The notes under the pieces are model-generated. The model saw only the letters and a program-made list of their open reading frames with translations. It did no database searches and was not told the origin of the DNA. Both the position numbers and the translations under genes were made by a program. A stretch of 64,000 nt of DNA from DASZUK01 sp035547695 (GTDB lineage Bacteria > Actinomycetota > Acidimicrobiia > Acidimicrobiales > RAAP-2), in the NCBI GenBank assembly GCA_035547695.1, contig DASZUK010000050.1, forward strand, positions 1 to 64,000. The letters are read 5' to 3'. Within the stretch, counting starts at the first letter, position 1. Each line of letters begins with the position of its first letter. Shown here in pieces: positions 19,337-28,037 of the stretch.

Positions 19337-22183
19337 GTGCTGTCCATCGGGAAGATGGTGGCCGGCGCCGAGCGGTACTACCTCCAGTCGGTGGCCGCCG
19401 GCCGGGAGGAGTACTACACCGGTTCGGGGGAGGCTCCCGGCCACTGGCTCGGCGCCGGGGCGGACGAGCTGGGCCTGACCGGGGAGGTGGCGCCCGACGA
19501 TCTCCGGGCCGTCCTGGCCGGGATGGAACCCGGCGGCCGGGTCCTGACCGCCGGCCGGGTCGATCCGGCTCGACGGGTGACCGGCTTCGACCTGACCTGG
19601 TCTGCGCCCAAGTCCGTCTCGCTCCTCTACGCCCTCGGCGATTCAGGCGTCGGCGACACGGTCCGCCGGGTCCACGGCCAGGCGATCGTCGAGGCGCTCG
19701 GCTACCTGGAGGAGCACGGCCTAGGGGTTCGCCGGGGCGCCGGTGGCGAACGACGGATCGGGGCGACCGGTCTGCTGGCCGCCGCCTTCCTCCACCGCAC
19801 CTCCCGGGCCGGCGACCCGCAGCTGCACACGCACGTCTTGGTGGCCAACGTGGCCCACGGGGAAGACGGGACGTGGTCCGCTCCCGACGCCCGGTTGTTG
19901 TACTTCCACGCCCGGACCGCCGGCTTCCTCTACCAGGCGGCGCTCCGGGCCGGGCTCACCGACACCCTCGGCGTCCGGTTCGGGCCGGTGACCAACGGGA
20001 TGGCCGAGCTGGCCGGCGTGTCGCCATCGCTCCTCCGGGCGTTCTCGACCCGCCGGGCGGCCATCGAGGACCACCTGGCCGAGCACGGCGGCACGACCGC
20101 TCGGGCCGCCGAGGTCGCCGCCCTGGTCACCCGTGACCCGAAGGAGCCGGCCGAGGTGCCGCCTAGCACCGGGGCGCCCGACCTCCGGGCCCGCTGGCGG
20201 GCCGAGGTCGAGGCCCTGGGCCCGGAGGCCCTCGGCCTCGGTGATCCGACCATGGGCGACCTGCTCGGCCGGCACCAGCGGTCGCCGATGACCGAGTCCG
20301 AGGCCGAAGAGCTGGTGGCGCAGCTCACCGGGCCGACCGGTCTGACCCTCGGCGAGTCGACGTTCGAGCGCCGGGACGTCGTCCGGGCGGTGGCCGCCGC
20401 CCTGCCTGACGGCGACATGGTGGACGAGGTGGCCGCTCTGGCCGATCGGGTCCTCGGGGACGACGAGGTGGTGCCGCTGCCCGGGCTCGGCCGAGGTGGG
20501 GAGCGGCGGCACTCGACGGTCGAGCTGCTGGCCGTGGAGGCGGCGCTCCTCGACGGGGCGGTTGCCCGCCGGTCGGATCGAGTCGCCGTGGCGGACGAGG
20601 CTGCCGTCCGGTCTGCTCTCGACCGGTACCCGTTCCTGGCTGGCGAGCAGCAGGCCATGGTCCGCCGGCTGGCCACCTCCGGCGCCGGCGTGGAGGTGGT
20701 GGTCGGCCGGGCCGGCACCGGGAAGACGACCGCCCTGGCCGCCGCCCGTCACGCCTGGGCGCACGACGGCTACCGGGTGCAGGGCACGGCCCTGTCGGCC
20801 CGGGCAGCGCAGGGCTTGGAGGAGGGCGCTGGGCTTCCGTCGACCACCCTGGCCCGGCTGCTGCACGACCTGGAGCGAGGGGCGGTCGAGCTCGCCGACC
20901 GGCATGTGGTCGTCGTCGACGAGGCCGGGATGGTGGGCACCCGGATGCTCGGCCGGCTCCTCGAGCGGGCGTCGGCCGCCGGGGCGAAGGTGGTGCTGGT
21001 CGGGGACCCCCGCCAGCTGCCCGAGATCGAGGCCGGCGGCGCCTTTGCCGGCTTGGTCGACCGGCTCGGGGCGGTGGAGCTGACCGAGAACCGCCGGCAG
21101 CGCGAACCGTGGGAGCGGGCCGCCCTCGACCAGCTACGCCACGGTCTGCCGGTCCGGGGCCTGGCCGCCTTCGACCGGGAGGGTCGGGTCCACCTCGCCG
21201 GATCACTGGCCGACAGTCGCCGGCAGCTGGTGGCAGCGTGGCTGGCCGCCCGGCAGGCCGGCGAGGATGTGGCCATCCTGACGGTGAACCGCCGGGACGT
21301 GGCCGCCCTCAACCGGGAGGCCAGGGCGGCGCTCCGGACCGCCGGGCTCCTCGGTCCCGACGTCGTCACACTGGGCGGCACGGGCCTGGCCATTGGGGAC
21401 GAGGTGGTCTGCCTACGCAACGACCGGCTCCTCGGGGTGCTCAACGGCACCCGGGGCCGGGTGGCGGCGGTGGAGGACGGCACGGTGGTGCTCGACGCGG
21501 TCTCTGACGCAGGTGCCGGCCGCCGCCGCCGACTCCCCGACGCCTACGTCCTGGCCGGCTACTTGGACCACGGCTACGCGGTGACGGTGCACAAGGCCCA
21601 GGGCGTGACGGTGGACCGGGCTTTCGTCGTGGCCACCGACGCCCTGACCCGGGAGGCCGGGTACGTGGCGCTGAGCCGGGCCCGCAAGGGGACCGAGCTG
21701 TTCGTCCCGGCCGGTGCCTTCGAGGACGGCGTGGGTCTGGGTCTCCCTGCCGGGTGGGCCCGGCCACCTCCCGACCTGGCACCCGTCCCGCTGGGCGGTC
21801 TCGGCCGCCGGCTGACGGTGTCACGAGCCAAACAGACCGCCACCGCCGAACTGGGCTCGGAGGAGACGCCGGGCCCCGATCCGGCTCCCGACCGTCGCAC
21901 TACCCCGGTCCCTGGATATGTTGAGACGGCAATGGGGGTGCGACCGGGCTTCCCGGACGAACGTCGGGAGTACGACCGGGTGGCCGGACTGGTCACCGGC
22001 TACCGGACCCAATTTGGCGTGGAGGGGGACCGGCCGCTGGGCGATCCACCGTTGGAAGCCTTCCAACGGGCGGCCTACGAATCGGTGGCCGCCGAGCTGC
22101 GGGTCTACGAGCGTCGGCTGGGCCGCAGTCGGGAACTGTCCAGTCTCGATCGTGCGACACCGGACTTGGGGTGGAGCCGGTGA
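19337..22183 (+). CDS. MobF-family relaxase-helicase (TraA/TrwC-like)
   Basis: A 948-residue conjugative relaxase. The N-terminal TrwC domain (1-~300) has the nicking-domain sequence TWSAPKSVSLLYAL and the metal-binding histidine motif LHTHVLVANV near residue 163; a tyrosine pair RYY at ~15-16 fits the catalytic tyrosines. The AAA/RecD-like helicase domain has Walker A GRAGTGKTT near residue 457, Walker B VVVDEAGMVG, motif GDPRQLPEIEAGG, and the C-terminal UvrD-like box YAVTVHKAQGVTVDRA. It should nick oriT, attach to the 5' end and unwind the transferred strand. The GTG start is the likely one. It overlaps the coupling-protein gene by 4 bases (GTGA). Base composition matches the host, unlike DISARM. 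Confidence 0.93.
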   Translation: MLSIGKMVAGAERYYLQSVAAGREEYYTGSGEAPGHWLGAGADELGLTGEVAPDDLRAVLAGMEPGGRVLTAGRVDPARRVTGFDLTWSAPKSVSLLYALGDSGVGDTVRRVHGQAIVEALGYLEEHGLGVRRGAGGERRIGATGLLAAAFLHRTSRAGDPQLHTHVLVANVAHGEDGTWSAPDARLLYFHARTAGFLYQAALRAGLTDTLGVRFGPVTNGMAELAGVSPSLLRAFSTRRAAIEDHLAEHGGTTARAAEVAALVTRDPKEPAEVPPSTGAPDLRARWRAEVEALGPEALGLGDPTMGDLLGRHQRSPMTESEAEELVAQLTGPTGLTLGESTFERRDVVRAVAAALPDGDMVDEVAALADRVLGDDEVVPLPGLGRGGERRHSTVELLAVEAALLDGAVARRSDRVAVADEAAVRSALDRYPFLAGEQQAMVRRLATSGAGVEVVVGRAGTGKTTALAAARHAWAHDGYRVQGTALSARAAQGLEEGAGLPSTTLARLLHDLERGAVELADRHVVVVDEAGMVGTRMLGRLLERASAAGAKVVLVGDPRQLPEIEAGGAFAGLVDRLGAVELTENRRQREPWERAALDQLRHGLPVRGLAAFDREGRVHLAGSLADSRRQLVAAWLAARQAGEDVAILTVNRRDVAALNREARAALRTAGLLGPDVVTLGGTGLAIGDEVVCLRNDRLLGVLNGTRGRVAAVEDGTVVLDAVSDAGAGRRRRLPDAYVLAGYLDHGYAVTVHKAQGVTVDRAFVVATDALTREAGYVALSRARKGTELFVPAGAFEDGVGLGLPAGWARPPPDLAPVPLGGLGRRLTVSRAKQTATAELGSEETPGPDPAPDRRTTPVPGYVETAMGVRPGFPDERREYDRVAGLVTGYRTQFGVEGDRPLGDPPLEAFQRAAYESVAAELRVYERRLGRSRELSSLDRATPDLGWSR

Positions 22184-23631
22184 GCCGCCGCAAGGAGCGC
22201 AAGCAGGCGGTCCCGGTCTCGCCCTACCCCGACCTGCCCGGCCGCCCCTGGTGGGGGCTGTACGCCGGCATGGGCCGGGACCCGGTACAGGACGGGAAGG
22301 TGCAGGGCGGGAAGCAGCCGCCCGATCCGACGAGGCGGATGGCCTACGCCGGCCCGGAGTCGAGCGTCATGGTGATCGGGCCGCCCCGGTCGGGGAAGAC
22401 GTCGTCGGTCGTGGTGCCCTGCGTGCTGGATGCCCCGGCGGCCGTGGTGTCGACGTCGACCAAGCCCGACGTGCTGGCGGCCACCTTCTACCGGCGGTTC
22501 GCCCTGGGGAACTGCTACGTGTTCGACCCGTCGGGATCGACGGCGGTGCCGCCGGGAGCAGTGGCCCTCCGCTGGTCGCCGGTGACCGGATGCGAGCGGT
22601 TCGAGCGGGCGGTGTCGATGGCCCACTCCCTGGCCTCGGCCACCCGGCCCCAGGCCGCCCTCACCGAGTCGGCCCATTGGGTGGAGCGGGCGCAGGCGCT
22701 GCTGGCCCCACTGCTGTTCGCCGCCGCCCTGCGGGACCGGGACATGGCGACGGTCTGTCGGTGGGTGCTGGCCAGAGACCTCCGGGAGCCCGAGGCGGTG
22801 CTCCGGGACGCCGGCCACGAGATGGCCGAGGCGGTGCTGGCCGGGGTGGCGGCCACCGACGACCGGGAGCGGTCGGGGATCTTCTCGACGTCGGCGGGGC
22901 TGCTGGCCGCCTACCGGTCGGAGGCGGCACTGGCCGGGGCGACGGACCCGAACTTCGACCCGGGTCGGTTCGCCGAGTCGACGGACGCGGTCTACGTGTG
23001 CGCCCCGGCCCACGCCCAGGACCAGCTGGCCCCGGTGATCGTGGCCCTGCTGGAGCAGATCAGGGAGGCGGTGCTGGCCCGGCCCCGGGGAGCGGCGCCG
23101 GTGGTGTTCGCCCTGGACGAGGTGGCGGGCATCGCCCCGCTGCCGTCGCTCCCGGCGCTGGCTGCCGAGGGCGGCGGGCAGGGCCTGGTCACCCTGGCCT
23201 GCCTGCAGGACCTGTCCCAGGCCCGGGCCCGCTGGGGGGAGGCGGCTGAGGGGTTCTTCTCGCTGTTCAACCAGAAGTTGGTGTTCCCCGGCATCGGCGA
23301 CTACCGGACGCTGCATCTCATTTCAGCGTTGGCCGGGGACATGCAGATCCCGGTGCGAACGGTGAACAACCCCGACCCGTGGGAGAGTCTGTTGTCCAGG
23401 GGAGCAGCCGTCCGGACGGTGAGCACGTCGACCACCTGGCGCCCCCGGCTGCCGATCGACCAGGTGTCCAAGGGGATGCCCGGCTACGTCCTACGGATCC
23501 GCCCGGAGGGGATGGACTATCTGGCGGCCGTTCCCTGGTGGCAGCACCCGGTGTGGTCGACAGCGGCCAACCACGGGTTCCCCCGGTTCGCCGAGCAGGT
23601 CCGCCCGATGTCGGCCGAGCTGGGCCCGTAG
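22180..23631 (+). CDS. Type IV coupling protein (VirD4/TraD/TraG-like ATPase)
   Basis: A 483-residue T4CP. Walker A GPPRSGKTSSVV is near residue 67, and the TraM-recognition/Walker B segment VVFALDEVAGIAPLPSLPALAAEGGGQGLV near residue 308 is typical of soluble TraG/VirD4 proteins. It would deliver the relaxase-DNA complex to a secretion channel. No membrane segments are obvious at the N-terminus, so it is the short soluble form. The start at 22180 overlaps the relaxase stop and has GGGGTGGAG upstream; an in-frame GTG at 22171 is an alternative. No channel (T4SS) genes follow, implying dependence on a helper element. Confidence 0.9.
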   Translation: MSRRKERKQAVPVSPYPDLPGRPWWGLYAGMGRDPVQDGKVQGGKQPPDPTRRMAYAGPESSVMVIGPPRSGKTSSVVVPCVLDAPAAVVSTSTKPDVLAATFYRRFALGNCYVFDPSGSTAVPPGAVALRWSPVTGCERFERAVSMAHSLASATRPQAALTESAHWVERAQALLAPLLFAAALRDRDMATVCRWVLARDLREPEAVLRDAGHEMAEAVLAGVAATDDRERSGIFSTSAGLLAAYRSEAALAGATDPNFDPGRFAESTDAVYVCAPAHAQDQLAPVIVALLEQIREAVLARPRGAAPVVFALDEVAGIAPLPSLPALAAEGGGQGLVTLACLQDLSQARARWGEAAEGFFSLFNQKLVFPGIGDYRTLHLISALAGDMQIPVRTVNNPDPWESLLSRGAAVRTVSTSTTWRPRLPIDQVSKGMPGYVLRIRPEGMDYLAAVPWWQHPVWSTAANHGFPRFAEQVRPMSAELGP

Positions 23632-23666
23632 GGTCGACCGACCAGTAGGAACATCGCCCGGGTGCC

Positions 23667-24719
23667 CTACAGCTCGCCGGCATCGGCGCCGAGGGCCGCC
23701 TCGGCGTCCCGCCGGGCCCGCTCGTAGACGGCTGGTCCCTGCTGGGCGGCGACGGCCAGGTGGAGCCGCCAGAGCCCGGTGTCGGCCGGCACGCCGATAA
23801 GACCCTGTCGGGTGGCCCAGGCCGCCGTGTCGAGGTCGCCGGCGGCCATCGCCCCCTCGGCCAACCGCCGGGCTGCTCCGGCGATGGCCGCCTCCATGTC
23901 AGAGACGAGCAGCTCGGCGTAGACCCACCCGAAGGTGCCGGCCGGGACGCCGGCGAAGGGCCGCCCCCGGATCAGGGCCAAGGCGTCCCGCAGAGCCAGG
24001 GCGTCGGCCGCCGGACCGGTGAGTCCCCGGAAGCGATGCCAGTCGGCGGTGACAGCGGGGGAGAGGTGGTAACCGCCGCCGGCCCCGGTGGGCACCAGGT
24101 CCGGCCCGAGGGCCCGGCGGAGGAGGGACATGTAGGTCCGCAGGGTCTTGGCCGAGGTCTCCTGCTCCTCGTCCGGCCGGAAGGCGACCCGGAGCTCGTC
24201 GCCGGGGATGGCCCTATCACCATGGAGGGCGAGGTAGCAGGCCAACTCGGTCACCACCGCCCGCTCCGGCGGTACCTGCCATCCGGTGACCTCGACCGGC
24301 CCCAGCACCCGCACCTCGGCCTGGGCCACGTCGACCTCGACACCCTCCTCGCCGGGCACAGCGACGAGCTCGCTCACCACCGCCGAGGCGGCCGGCGTGT
24401 CCTCTCCCTCGTTGTCGTCCCCCTCGTCGTCTTCGCGGTAGGCGGCGAACGGGTCGGCGTCGTCGTAGCCATAGGCAGCGTTCCGCCAGGACTCGATGGC
24501 CCGGTCGATGGTGGCCTCGTCCTCGGGAAGGCGGTCCATGGCTGCCACGACGGGATCCCGCAGCGGCCGGGGCGGAGCGAATACCTGACCGGACGGTCGG
24601 ATGCCGTTGGCCACCCACACCCACCGGGCCCCGGCCGGTCCGCCGGCGCCGGCGACGTAGGGCCCGGAGTAGAGGCGCTCGCTCGACTCCCGGGGTATGT
24701 CGGCCGGCGGCCCTGCCAT
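23667..24719 (-). CDS. SARP-like regulator with OmpR-type HTH and BTAD domains
   Basis: 350 residues, convergent with the coupling-protein gene. The N-terminal ~110 residues are Asp/Glu-rich and unassigned. Residues ~120-210 resemble an OmpR-type winged helix (ELACYLALHGDRAIPGDELR...SAKTLRTYMSLLRRALG). Residues ~225-345 fit a bacterial transcriptional activator domain (WHRFRGLTGPAADALALRDALALIRGRPFAG, WVYAELLVSDMEAAI). This resembles SARP-family activators and the BTAD proteins often found in actinobacterial mobile elements. It may control transfer genes; its targets are unknown. Confidence 0.7.
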   Translation of the reverse strand: MAGPPADIPRESSERLYSGPYVAGAGGPAGARWVWVANGIRPSGQVFAPPRPLRDPVVAAMDRLPEDEATIDRAIESWRNAAYGYDDADPFAAYREDDEGDDNEGEDTPAASAVVSELVAVPGEEGVEVDVAQAEVRVLGPVEVTGWQVPPERAVVTELACYLALHGDRAIPGDELRVAFRPDEEQETSAKTLRTYMSLLRRALGPDLVPTGAGGGYHLSPAVTADWHRFRGLTGPAADALALRDALALIRGRPFAGVPAGTFGWVYAELLVSDMEAAIAGAARRLAEGAMAAGDLDTAAWATRQGLIGVPADTGLWRLHLAVAAQQGPAVYERARRDAEAALGADAGEL

Positions 24720-24785
24720 GAGGGAGACGCTATCGAGGGGAGCCGGTTCCCAGCAGGTCGTCCGGACATCGGGTCGCCGACTGGC

Positions 24786-25133
24786 TCAATAGGGCGGCGC
24801 GCTCCGCCCCGGCTCCCACCAGTCGGTCATCTGGTCGACGATGTCGCCCTCGACCCAGAGCTGGACCCCGAGGCCCCATCCGAGTTGAAGGTCGGGGTCG
24901 CCGGGATTGGCGAAGCAGAGGACGGAGCTCCGGCCATCCGTCATTCCCTCCGGCAGGTCAACCCGGAGCTCGGCCGTCGTACCGACCACCTCGCCGACGA
25001 TCCGCTCCCGGCCGTCATCGTCGGTGACCACTAGTCGCCGGGTCCGGACCTCCGTCCCGGACCGCAGCATGAACGCCTCGAGCCGCCGCAGCCGCTCCTC
25101 AATTGCCCCTTCGGTGAGCGTCCAACCGTGCAT
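24786..25133 (-). CDS. Small hypothetical protein
   Basis: 115 residues, not recognised. The ATG is preceded by GAGGAGGAG at good spacing, supporting translation. The N-terminal third is helical (TEGAIEERLRRLEAF), then beta-like segments (RRLVVTDDDGRERIVGEVVGTTAELRVDLP), and a Trp-rich end (WGLGVQLWVEGDIVDQMTDWWEP). There are no signal peptide or cysteine motifs. It may be co-transcribed with the BTAD regulator downstream (67 bp gap). Confidence 0.55.
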   Translation of the reverse strand: MHGWTLTEGAIEERLRRLEAFMLRSGTEVRTRRLVVTDDDGRERIVGEVVGTTAELRVDLPEGMTDGRSSVLCFANPGDPDLQLGWGLGVQLWVEGDIVDQMTDWWEPGRSAPPY

Positions 25134-25228
25134 CGTCTCCTCCTCGTGATCGTTGAGCCGCTGTGACGGCGGCTCTCCACCGTGAGGGGTCTGACGTTCC
25201 CCGCCCGCAGGGATGCTCCGCTGTGAAG

Positions 25229-25294
25229 CGATAGAGCAATTTCGGTAAGTCTAACAGATCGAAGTCACTATCGTAAAGGTCCTTTTCGATAGAG
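25229..25294. promoter_or_regulatory. CGATAGAG direct repeats upstream of the XRE regulator
   Basis: CGATAGAG occurs at 25229-25236 and 25287-25294, with the inverse core CTATCG at 25268-25273, all within 75 bp upstream of the XRE gene start. They could be operators for the XRE protein; this is inference. Confidence 0.35.
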
Positions 25295-25302
25295 TTCGCG
25301 CT

Positions 25303-25650
25303 GTGGATTTTGCCCAGCACCTGGTCACCGCCCGACGGGCCCAAGGCCTGACGCAACAGGAGCTATCCGACCGGGCAGGCGTTCACGTCACTCAGCTTCG
25401 CCGTTACGAGGCGGGCAGCATGGAGCCGAGCCTGCAAGCGCTCCGACGGTTGGCGGTGGCGCTGTCGATCACGACTGACGAGTTGCTCTTCGGCGACCGC
25501 AGAGGTCCGAGCGGCAATGCCCTCGCACTCGCCTTGGAAGCGGCCGAACAGCTTGGTCCAGAGGAGCAGAGAGCCGTGATTCTGGTGGTAGAGGGCCTCA
25601 CCGCTCGAACAGTGGCCGCTGGCCAGAACAGGAAACCCCGCCGGCAGTAG
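25303..25650 (+). CDS. XRE-family helix-turn-helix regulator
   Basis: 115 residues. Residues 5-60 form a Cro/C1-type HTH: LVTARRAQGLTQQELSDRAGVHVTQLRRYEAGSMEPSLQALRRLAVALSI with the typical TQQELS...VTQLRRYE recognition pattern. The C-terminal helix region (ALEAAEQLGPEEQRAVILVVEGL) probably mediates dimerisation. The GTG start lacks a clear ribosome binding site, so it may be leaderless. It lies 80 bp upstream of the fic gene in the same direction and probably regulates it, or acts as an antitoxin-like repressor. Confidence 0.8.
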   Translation: MDFAQHLVTARRAQGLTQQELSDRAGVHVTQLRRYEAGSMEPSLQALRRLAVALSITTDELLFGDRRGPSGNALALALEAAEQLGPEEQRAVILVVEGLTARTVAAGQNRKPRRQ

Positions 25651-25667
25651 TGGTCAATCGGGCTCCT

Positions 25668-25715
25668 GTAACCCTGCATAGGTGGGTGCTATATTTAGGT
25701 ATAGCTAGTAACCCT
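25668..25715 (+). promoter_or_regulatory. Repeats in the fic promoter region
   Basis: Direct repeats GTAACCCT are at 25668-25675 and 25708-25715, and between them an inverted repeat CTATA-6 bp-TATAG (25689-25704). This short A/T-rich patch sits just before the strong AAGGAGAT ribosome binding site (from 25720) and is a plausible promoter/operator. Confidence 0.4.
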
Positions 25716-25730
25716 AAGTAAGGAGATCCG

Positions 25731-26966
25731 TTGGCAAGGGCTGTTCGACGCAGGTGGCCGGCGAATCTGTCAGCACCTTCCCGGGAAGGACGCCGAGGCT
25801 GCGAGTACGCGGCGTACATGCCGGACCCGTTGGTGGGGCGGTCGGTCACGCTCGATGGCGCCGTGGCCGCCGACGTGGCGGCAGCGGAGGCGGCCATTGC
25901 CCGTCTCGACGTCGAGGCGACGACGTTGGTGGACACGGAGAGCTTGGCCCGCATCCTTCTGCGGGCCGAGTCGGTGGCGTCGTCCCGGATCGAAGGCCTC
26001 CAGGTCGGTGCCCGGCGGCTCCTGCGGGCGGAAGCGGCACGGGAGCTGGGTGAGGCGCCGTCGGACGTGACGGCGACCGAGGTGTTGGGGAACATCGACG
26101 CGATGGTGTTCGCCGTCGAGCAGGTCGACCGAGACCGACCGATCACCGAGGACCTCCTGCTCGAGATTCACCGGCGGCTCCTGGCCGGCTCGCGGTTGGA
26201 GGAGCACGGTGGCCGGGTGCGGACAGCGCAGAACTGGATAGGGGGGAGCGACTACAACCCGTGCTCGGCCGAGTTCGTTCCGCCGCCCCCTGAAGCGGTC
26301 GAGGAACTGTTGTCGGATCTGGTCCGGTTCGCCAACGACGACGCCCTCCCGGTGGTGGCCCAAGCGGCGATGGTGCATGCCCAGTTCGAGACCATCCATC
26401 CGTTCGTCGACGGGAACGGCCGGACGGGAAGGGCGCTGATCCACCTGGTCCTCCGTCGTCGGGGCCTGGCCGTGCGGGTGTTGCCGCCGGTCTCGCTCGT
26501 CCTGGCCGCTGGCTCCCGGGACTACGTCGGAGGGTTGACGGCCGCCAGATACCGGGGGCCGACAAAGGGTGCAGAAGCCCAGACGGGCATGAATCGCTGG
26601 ATTGGGCGCTTTGCCGGCGCCTGTCTCCGCGCCGTGGAGGATGCCGAAGGGTTCGAACATCGGGCCCGACAGATCGAAGCCGGGTGGCGTTCAGAGCTCG
26701 GTCGGGTGCGGGCGAAGTCGGCCGTCGATCTCCTGCTCCGCGCGCTGCTCGGTGCACCGGTGATCACGGTGGGCAGTGCGGCGGACCTGATCGGTCGGAG
26801 CTTCGTGCAGACCAACGAAGCGGTGGCCCGTCTTGTCGACGCGAGCATCCTCAAACAGGTCACCATCGGCCGCCGCAACCGTGCGTTCGAGGCGCCCGAC
26901 GTCATCAGCGCCTTCATGGACCTGGAACGAGATCTGGCCGTCCCCGGTTCGCCCTCCGACGTCTGA
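25731..26966 (+). CDS. fic: Fic-family AMP-transferase with internal inhibitory helix
   Basis: The TTG start is fixed by an excellent AAGGAGAT sequence 5 bp upstream, giving 411 residues. The Fic active-site motif HPFVDGNGRTGR lies near residues 223-234 (catalytic His223). An N-terminal inhibitory motif SSRIEG at 84-89 matches the class II (S/T)xxxE(G/N) pattern, in which Glu blocks ATP binding, so the enzyme is probably autoinhibited. The C-terminal ~90 residues form a winged helix (LIGRSFVQTNEAVARLVDASILKQVTIGRRNRAFEA). Fic proteins of this layout AMPylate proteins and may contribute to stress or phage responses. It lies between an XRE regulator and an HTH-nucleotidyltransferase gene. Its target is unknown. 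Confidence 0.9.
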   Translation: MARAVRRRWPANLSAPSREGRRGCEYAAYMPDPLVGRSVTLDGAVAADVAAAEAAIARLDVEATTLVDTESLARILLRAESVASSRIEGLQVGARRLLRAEAARELGEAPSDVTATEVLGNIDAMVFAVEQVDRDRPITEDLLLEIHRRLLAGSRLEEHGGRVRTAQNWIGGSDYNPCSAEFVPPPPEAVEELLSDLVRFANDDALPVVAQAAMVHAQFETIHPFVDGNGRTGRALIHLVLRRRGLAVRVLPPVSLVLAAGSRDYVGGLTAARYRGPTKGAEAQTGMNRWIGRFAGACLRAVEDAEGFEHRARQIEAGWRSELGRVRAKSAVDLLLRALLGAPVITVGSAADLIGRSFVQTNEAVARLVDASILKQVTIGRRNRAFEAPDVISAFMDLERDLAVPGSPSDV

Positions 26967-26975
26967 GTCAACAAC

Positions 26976-27005
26976 CACTTAATCGCACATACGTGCGTTT
27001 TAGTG
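26976..27005. promoter_or_regulatory. 13-bp imperfect inverted repeat, operator of the nucleotidyltransferase gene
   Basis: CACTTAATCGCAC (26976-26988) and GTGCGTTTTAGTG (26993-27005) pair at 11 of 13 positions around ATAC. The repeat is 22 bp before the GTG start of the HTH-nucleotidyltransferase. Likely an operator, possibly autoregulatory through that protein's own HTH. Confidence 0.6.
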
Positions 27006-27027
27006 ATACAAGGACTACCCTAGCTGG

Positions 27028-27645
27028 GTGGACTTCCGCCGTCCCGTTCAGGCGGTCATTCCCGGCGTCCAGGGCCAGGTTCTGGCCGTGCTGGCCGTCA
27101 CTGAGACCGAGCTCACGATGCGTACTGTGGCCAAGCTGGCCGGGGTAAGCGTGAACCGCGGAGTGACGGTGCTGAACGATCTCGTCGAACTCGGGATCGT
27201 TCGCCGTCGTGATGCTGGTCGCTCAGCACTTGTATCGCTCGATAGAGAGAACGAAGTGGGTCGAATGGTGGCGTCTCTCGCCGCGGTGCGCTCGGCGGTC
27301 ATCGAGAGGTTGCGGCGGACCGCCCGGTCGATCCGGCCACAGCCAGCAAGTCTGGTGCTGTTCGGATCCCTGGCGACCGGCACTGCGGATACCGGCAGTG
27401 ACGTCGACGTGGTAGCGGTGCGGCGGGCCGGGGTCGACGTGGACGAGGAGGGATGGCTCGACAGCCTCGGAGCCTGGGGAGACCGGTCCGCCCGGATTGT
27501 GGGCAACCCGGTCAATTTCGTCGTCGTGGGCGAGGAGGAGGTGGCCGAACTGCTCAGTGGACGCCAGCGGCTGTGGAGAAAGATCGCCGAGACCGGGATC
27601 GTCCTCGCCGGGTTCGACCTGGCCGAACTGGGGAAGGCCATCTGA
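27028..27645 (+). CDS. HTH-nucleotidyltransferase (MNT-like)
   Basis: 205 residues. The N-terminal winged helix (residues ~10-75: LAVLAVTETELTMRTVAKLAGVSVNRGVTVLNDLVELGIVRRRDAG) is followed by a minimal nucleotidyltransferase domain with Gly113-Ser114 and SDVDVV (Asp125, Asp127), the GS-x9-(S)DxD signature. MNT proteins usually act as antitoxins that modify a HEPN toxin encoded next door; no intact HEPN partner is adjacent. The GTG start is preceded by a weak AAGGA and by a strong inverted repeat. The stop overlaps an ATG (TGATG at 27643-27647), suggesting that a coupled downstream gene once existed. Fold and motif are firm; the role is inferred. Confidence 0.8.
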   Translation: MDFRRPVQAVIPGVQGQVLAVLAVTETELTMRTVAKLAGVSVNRGVTVLNDLVELGIVRRRDAGRSALVSLDRENEVGRMVASLAAVRSAVIERLRRTARSIRPQPASLVLFGSLATGTADTGSDVDVVAVRRAGVDVDEEGWLDSLGAWGDRSARIVGNPVNFVVVGEEEVAELLSGRQRLWRKIAETGIVLAGFDLAELGKAI

Positions 27646-28037
27646 TGGTGCCCGGCATCCTGCCACGACCGGTGAGGAATACGTCGGCCGAACCGCATAC
27701 TTCAGCGTGCCACTGAGGTATGCCTACTTACTGAGGTATCGCGGGGGATGGATCACAGGACCTTGTCGAACTCGGCGAGGTCGGCGTTGGTCATATCGAT
27801 CCAGTCGTGAATCTCGGCAAGACCTCGATCACCCGACGATAGAAGTTGGGTGATGGGTCGGAGCATCTCGGACGTTGTTCCGCGGTGGTCATTACTCCAG
27901 GATTGGCGTCCGGGAGAGCGGCCAGGGTCCCGGCGTAGCACCTCGTCCGACAAATCGTCAGGCAGGAATTAGTCTGCACCTGATCCAATGGCTCCAGACG
28001 CCCCGGTTCGGCAGCTCGCCCAGAAAGGAAGGACCCC
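27646..28037. other. Apparently degenerate stretch between nucleotidyltransferase and tcmP
   Basis: About 390 bp without a convincing intact gene. The ATG overlapping the upstream stop (27645) opens only a 23-codon frame. On the minus strand a short frame (27753-27953) encodes a protein-like C-terminus (EIHDWIDMTNADLAEFDKVL) with no recognisable start region. This may be gene debris, perhaps from a lost partner gene. Confidence 0.35.

Noticed and set aside
23628..23670. GTAGGG/CCCTAC inverted repeat as terminator between the coupling protein and BTAD genes
   Set aside because: Arms are only 6 bp with a 31-base loop and no T-run.
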